In this document: positions 61,662 to 64,000 of the stretch, piece after piece
How the letters are laid out: each line of letters starts with the position of its first letter
Position numbering within the stretch: the stretch's first letter is position 1
Assembly: GCA_947039275.1 (NCBI GenBank)
Contig: CAMQYL010000008.1
Location: 21,371-85,370 of the forward strand
Direction: 5' to 3'
From: Amulumruptor sp947039275
GTDB taxonomy: Bacteria > Bacteroidota > Bacteroidia > Bacteroidales > Muribaculaceae
DNA: 64,000 nt
Translations under genes and position numbers: made by a program
Notes under the pieces: generated by a model
The model's input: only the letters and a program-made list of their open reading frames with translations
What the model was told of the DNA's origin: nothing
Databases searched by the model: none

Positions 61662-62090
61662 TCAGCCGTGCATGATGGCTTCCACTCCGAGACGGTAGCT
61701 GTCAAGCCCGAATCCGGCTATCACTCCGCGGCACACCGGAGAGATGAGCGAAGTGTGGCGGATGGCTTCGCGTGAATGCACGTTGCTGATGTGCACCTCG
61801 ATGACGGGGGTGCGTATTGCCGATATGGCATCAGCTATGGCGAGAGAGGTGTGGGTGTAAGCCCCGGCGTTGAGGACTATGCCGGCGTATTCGCCCGACA
61901 TGCCTACGCGGTGGAGTGTGTCGATGATGTCTCCCTCGTGGTTGCTCTGGTAATACTCTATGGCGGCACGGTCGCCATATGCCTCGCGCAGCTGCCGCAG
62001 GCATGATTCCATGGACTCGCTGCCGTAGATGCCCGGCTCTCTGACTCCGAGGAGGTTGAGGTTGGGACCGTTAATTATCATCAGTTTCAT
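61662..62090 (-). CDS. aroQ: type II 3-dehydroquinate dehydratase
   Basis: A 142-residue dodecamer-forming enzyme of the shikimate pathway. MKLMIINGPNLNLLGVREPGIYG at the start, ESNHEGD-like YQSNHEGDIIDTLH near 43-56, VLNAGAYTHTSLAIADAI near 72-89 and PVIEVHISNVHSREAIRHTS near 94-113 (catalytic His) identify type II AroQ. Length is standard. Confidence 0.96.
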   Translation of the reverse strand: MKLMIINGPNLNLLGVREPGIYGSESMESCLRQLREAYGDRAAIEYYQSNHEGDIIDTLHRVGMSGEYAGIVLNAGAYTHTSLAIADAISAIRTPVIEVHISNVHSREAIRHTSLISPVCRGVIAGFGLDSYRLGVEAIMHG

Positions 62091-62124
62091 AACAGAGGCT
62101 TATTTAAATAAGGAAAACAGGATA

Positions 62125-62132
62125 CAAAATTA
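62125..62132 (-). promoter_or_regulatory. -7 box for aroQ
   Basis: TAATTTTG on the minus strand, 35 bases upstream of the aroQ ATG. CAAA at 62145 gives a TTTG at a short 12-base spacing, so the -33 element is uncertain. Confidence 0.5.
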
Positions 62133-62256
62133 GCAATTTTCTGTCAAATACGGTGTATCTGCCATGCTAATGAGTGTTGAATAAGGATGTAGGGGCGGCA
62201 GTCAAGGGCATTGATTGTGCTAAATCGCATGAAAAATGCAGTTTTTTCAAAAAAAT

Positions 62257-62288
62257 CTTGCACAGATGAAAAAGTCTTCATAACTTTG
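62257..62288 (+). promoter_or_regulatory. promoter of tRNA-Lys
   Basis: CTTG (62257-62260), 20 bases, then TAACTTTG (62281-62288), a perfect -7 box, 25 bases before the tRNA. The layout is the same as at nadA. Confidence 0.7.
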
Positions 62289-62313
62289 CAGCGCATTTGA
62301 GAGAAATGCGACT

Positions 62314-62389
62314 GACTCCGTAGCTCAGTTGGTAGAGCAACTGACTCTTAATCAGTGGGTCGAGAGTTCGAGCCTCTCCGGGGTCACCA
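62314..62389 (+). tRNA. tRNA-Lys (anticodon CTT)
   Basis: 76 bases including an encoded CCA. The acceptor arms GACTCCG and CGGGGTC pair (one G-T), the D loop reads AGCTCAGTTGGTAGAGC, the anticodon arm ACTGA-CTCTTAA-TCAGT has CTT at 34-36, and the T arm is GAGAGTTCGAGCCTCTC. It reads the AAG lysine codon. A strong terminator follows at once. The flanking DNA up to the insertion sequence holds only short repeats. Confidence 0.96.
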
Positions 62390-62393
62390 ATTT

Positions 62394-62432
62394 TAAACTC
62401 AACTACTTGGTTTATAAGTAGTTGAGTTTTTC
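62394..62432 (+). terminator. rho-independent terminator after tRNA-Lys
   Basis: Arms AACTCAACTACTT and AAGTAGTTGAGTT with a short loop followed by a T-run, starting about 5 bases after the CCA. Confidence 0.9.
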
Positions 62433-62515
62433 GTTATAGGTGTTTTGTCCACAAATTGTCCACCAAACTGAATCTTACGGGTCAGCGGATTTTTCCGGTG
62501 GGCGGGAGGGTGATG

Positions 62516-63544
62516 TCAAGAGTATAGTGTGGCCAGTCTGAACATAAAGAATTTGATGTCTCCGACTCCCCGGAACTGTGTTCTGAACGCCTTGATTTTG
62601 GCATTGAAGGATTCTGCCGAGGCATTTGTGAGCCGTCGTTCGAAATAGTTGATTATTGTGGTGTTGTGGTTCTCGAAGGTCTCCAGGACCTTGTTGAATT
62701 CATCATTCCCAAAGGCCTCCACTTCGTTGTACCATCTGGCGAGATTCAGTCTGGCGACTCCTGCGGAAGTTTTCTCGTTGAATATATCCACAAGCTTTAG
62801 AAACAGTCCGTAAGCCTTTTCCAGATCAGGAAACATTCTGAACAATATCCGGGCGCGTATTGTCTGTTGTTCGTTCCATTTTGATTTGTGCTTGAGTATG
62901 ATATGCCGGCTGCGTGCCATGATCTGGGGCATGGTCTCGCCGTTCTCCATCCTCTCCGGTTCCCATTTCCCGATCAATTCACGTTCTTCTTTTGACCTTG
63001 CATCCTTTCGCTTCTGACGATGCTCCCTGATTGCCTTGTTCTCGGCATCAAGCACCTCCCAACGGTGTCGTATCCTCAGCTGATCAACAGCTTCGGATAT
63101 GAGCTGCTGGACATGGAACCGGTCATTGACAAGCGATGCTCCGGGAAACACGTTTCTGACAGTCAGCATCATGGCTGAAGAAAGGTCTGTAGTAACCGTT
63201 TTTACCTTAAGGCGCTGCTTCAATGGAACTTTTCGCAGTATTACCGACACTGTGTCACTTGCCACGCCACGAACCATTGCCGCAAGAGCCCCTTTGCCCC
63301 CATGCGCGGCTTTGTTGGTCAGTATGGTGTAGACATCGCCATTGCTCAGGCAGGTCTCGTCAAGACTCATGTCCGCGCCGAAATTTTCAGGATACAATAT
63401 GTATTCATCGGCATGGTCAAGCTGGCCCCACAACCGATAGCCACTGATCACTTCCTTGTATTGCTTGCGCAGTGTCTGTCCGTTCAGTCCGTTGCGTGCG
63501 GCAAGAGTGGATATGCTGACGGGAGTGCTTTCAATCTCCCTCTT
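62516..63544 (-). CDS. transposase, main (DDE) part in a second frame
   Basis: The frame is open from 63544 to a TGA at 62516; the earliest usable initiator in the frame is a GTG at 63451. It reads a helix-turn-helix-like ISTLAARNGLNGQTLRKQY, then MSLDETCLSNGDVYT (first Asp), VTTDLSSAMMLTVRNVFPGASLVNDRFHVQQ (second Asp) and TNASAESFNAKIKAFRTQFRG (Glu), the ISL3 transposase core. Its C-terminus runs into the left inverted repeat. It joins the N-terminal frame by a +1 (or -2) shift near a T6-A4 run. Whether that is programmed or a mutation cannot be told. Confidence 0.85.
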   Translation of the reverse strand, partial: KREIESTPVSISTLAARNGLNGQTLRKQYKEVISGYRLWGQLDHADEYILYPENFGADMSLDETCLSNGDVYTILTNKAAHGGKGALAAMVRGVASDTVSVILRKVPLKQRLKVKTVTTDLSSAMMLTVRNVFPGASLVNDRFHVQQLISEAVDQLRIRHRWEVLDAENKAIREHRQKRKDARSKEERELIGKWEPERMENGETMPQIMARSRHIILKHKSKWNEQQTIRARILFRMFPDLEKAYGLFLKLVDIFNEKTSAGVARLNLARWYNEVEAFGNDEFNKVLETFENHNTTIINYFERRLTNASAESFNAKIKAFRTQFRGVGDIKFFMFRLATLYS

Positions 63545-63881
63545 TTAAAAAAGCGACGAACTCGGCGTTAAGCCTTGTGCCGTCGAACTCGGATATATCC
63601 CATTCATAACTGAATATCTCGCCGCTAGCTTTGTCAAGCCACTTGCGCTTCCGCACATGGAGATATGTGGCTCGACCCCTTATGGGATAATCCTGTATGG
63701 TGTGATAATCACCAAAACCATAGGAAATTATATCTTTATTGTACTTGTCTTCGCGAAGTTGCTCTTTCTTCTCGTCAAGCCATATATCAAAGCGGGTATC
63801 GCTTTTTTCAAATCGATTGATGTCGAAGTTGTCTATCAGGACTTCGGGTAGGATGGCTCTGAGCAGTTGGTTTGGTTTCAT
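63531..63881 (-). CDS. transposase N-terminal region (ISAon1 type)
   Basis: 116 residues, starting MKPNQLLRAILPEVLIDNFDINRFE, with KKEQLREDKYNKDIISYGFGDYHTIQDYPIRGRATYLHVRKRKW. The latter matches the N-terminal domain of ISL3-type transposases (normally a zinc-ribbon or DNA-binding part). It ends ...LKEGD at a stop 15 bases past a TTTTTTAAAA run where the frame should shift to continue into the DDE part. A CAAAGATA (TATCTTTG on the minus strand) lies 5-12 bases upstream at 63886-63893. Confidence 0.8.
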   Translation of the reverse strand: MKPNQLLRAILPEVLIDNFDINRFEKSDTRFDIWLDEKKEQLREDKYNKDIISYGFGDYHTIQDYPIRGRATYLHVRKRKWLDKASGEIFSYEWDISEFDGTRLNAEFVAFLKEGD

Positions 63882-64000
63882 TGTGCAAAGATAGCACTAT
63901 ACTCTTGACACCACCCTCCCGCCCACCGGAAAAATCCGCTGACCCAATCTTACACCTCACCGACATTAAAATTTTATGTTTTTGAATGTCGTTTGTCTGT

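Larger units (their letters stand above)
62479..63945. mobile_element. complete insertion sequence, ISL3/ISAon1-like
   Basis: A 1467-base element bounded by 51-base inverted repeats (62479-62529 and 63895-63945) that differ at one position and start GGGTCAGCGG. It is flanked by the direct repeat AATCTTAC (62471-62478 and 63946-63953), an 8-bp target duplication, which is the size known for ISL3. It carries one transposase spread over two frames. The near-identical ends and intact duplication indicate a recent insertion downstream of the tRNA-Lys gene. Confidence 0.92.

Noticed and set aside
62390..62478. Integration site for a genomic island at the tRNA-Lys
   Set aside because: Apart from a short TTGTCCAC direct repeat at 62445 and 62456 there is no integrase or duplicated tRNA end in the window.
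63531..63560. Canonical -1 frameshift at T-TTA-AAA in the transposase
   Set aside because: The -1 frame ends at a stop after about 20 codons; only +1 or -2 reaches the DDE part.

Overview
The window looks like a chromosome segment of a Bacteroidales bacterium, most likely a gut member of the Muribaculaceae. Reasons: promoters with the Bacteroidetes -7 box TAnnTTTG, Bacteroidetes-specific families (DUF4271, DUF4421, DUF4369 and DUF2851 proteins, PorZ-like propellers), secreted enzymes ending in a short Por-type tail (YDLQG...), and medium GC content. The family-level placement is inference.

Layout. 1-1.6 kb: the end of a phage-like cluster (major capsid-like gene cut by the window edge, preceded by a small scaffold-like gene). 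1.7-6.2 kb: a LolC/E permease, rbfA, a TonB/ExbD/ExbB energy-transducing set and pdxJ. 6.3-9.6 kb: an ACT-like protein, nadK, a YgjP-type metallopeptidase and a DUF4421 outer-membrane protein. 9.7-12.6 kb: TatD-like hydrolase, yidD, rnpA, hemD and a DUF4271 membrane protein. 12.7-20.2 kb: a carboxynorspermidine dehydrogenase-like enzyme, two glycosyltransferases, an AraC regulator, cysK-cysE and a lipoprotein. 20.17-20.66 kb: an AT-rich, gene-free stretch that I propose as the replication origin. It has DnaA-box-like nonamers, genes diverge from it, and the strand bias of G over C changes sign around it. 20.9-32.9 kb: nadA, leuS, rdgB, two PorZ-like propeller genes and an SF1 helicase, all on the plus strand. 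33.0-35.5 kb: a solitary 832-residue phage-tail-like gene. 35.6-41.3 kb: a REP-associated transposase (RAYT), DUF2851, dtd, bioB, crcB and a small low-GC island. 41.4-48.1 kb: comM, a DUF4369 lipoprotein, a secreted nuclease/phosphatase and a secreted GH13 amylase. 48.4-55.7 kb: the rod-shape cluster rodA, mrdA, mreD, mreC, mreB, then purH. 55.9-62.1 kb: a CotH-like secreted protein, enolase, an O-methyltransferase, pyruvate kinase and aroQ. 62.3-64 kb: a tRNA-Lys and a complete ISL3-like insertion sequence with an 8-bp target duplication.

Two dispersed repeat families stand out. The first is a REP-like palindrome: GTAG followed by a GGAC...GTCC hairpin, in 16 copies, three times as inverted pairs. 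It matches the RAYT at 35.6 kb, which itself carries two copies with a different stem. The second is a set of arrays of about five 9-bp units (TTATAAnnn or TTAAGGnnn), often directly 5' of a start codon. Both families are also embedded in frame in the small scaffold-like gene next to the capsid gene.

The most interesting possible system is the pair of phage-structural-type units 32 kb apart. Each has the same unusual promoter layout (TTTTCGCATGG, 19 or 20 bp, then TAnnTTTG), which suggests a dispersed, co-regulated, domesticated phage-like module. Function is unknown.
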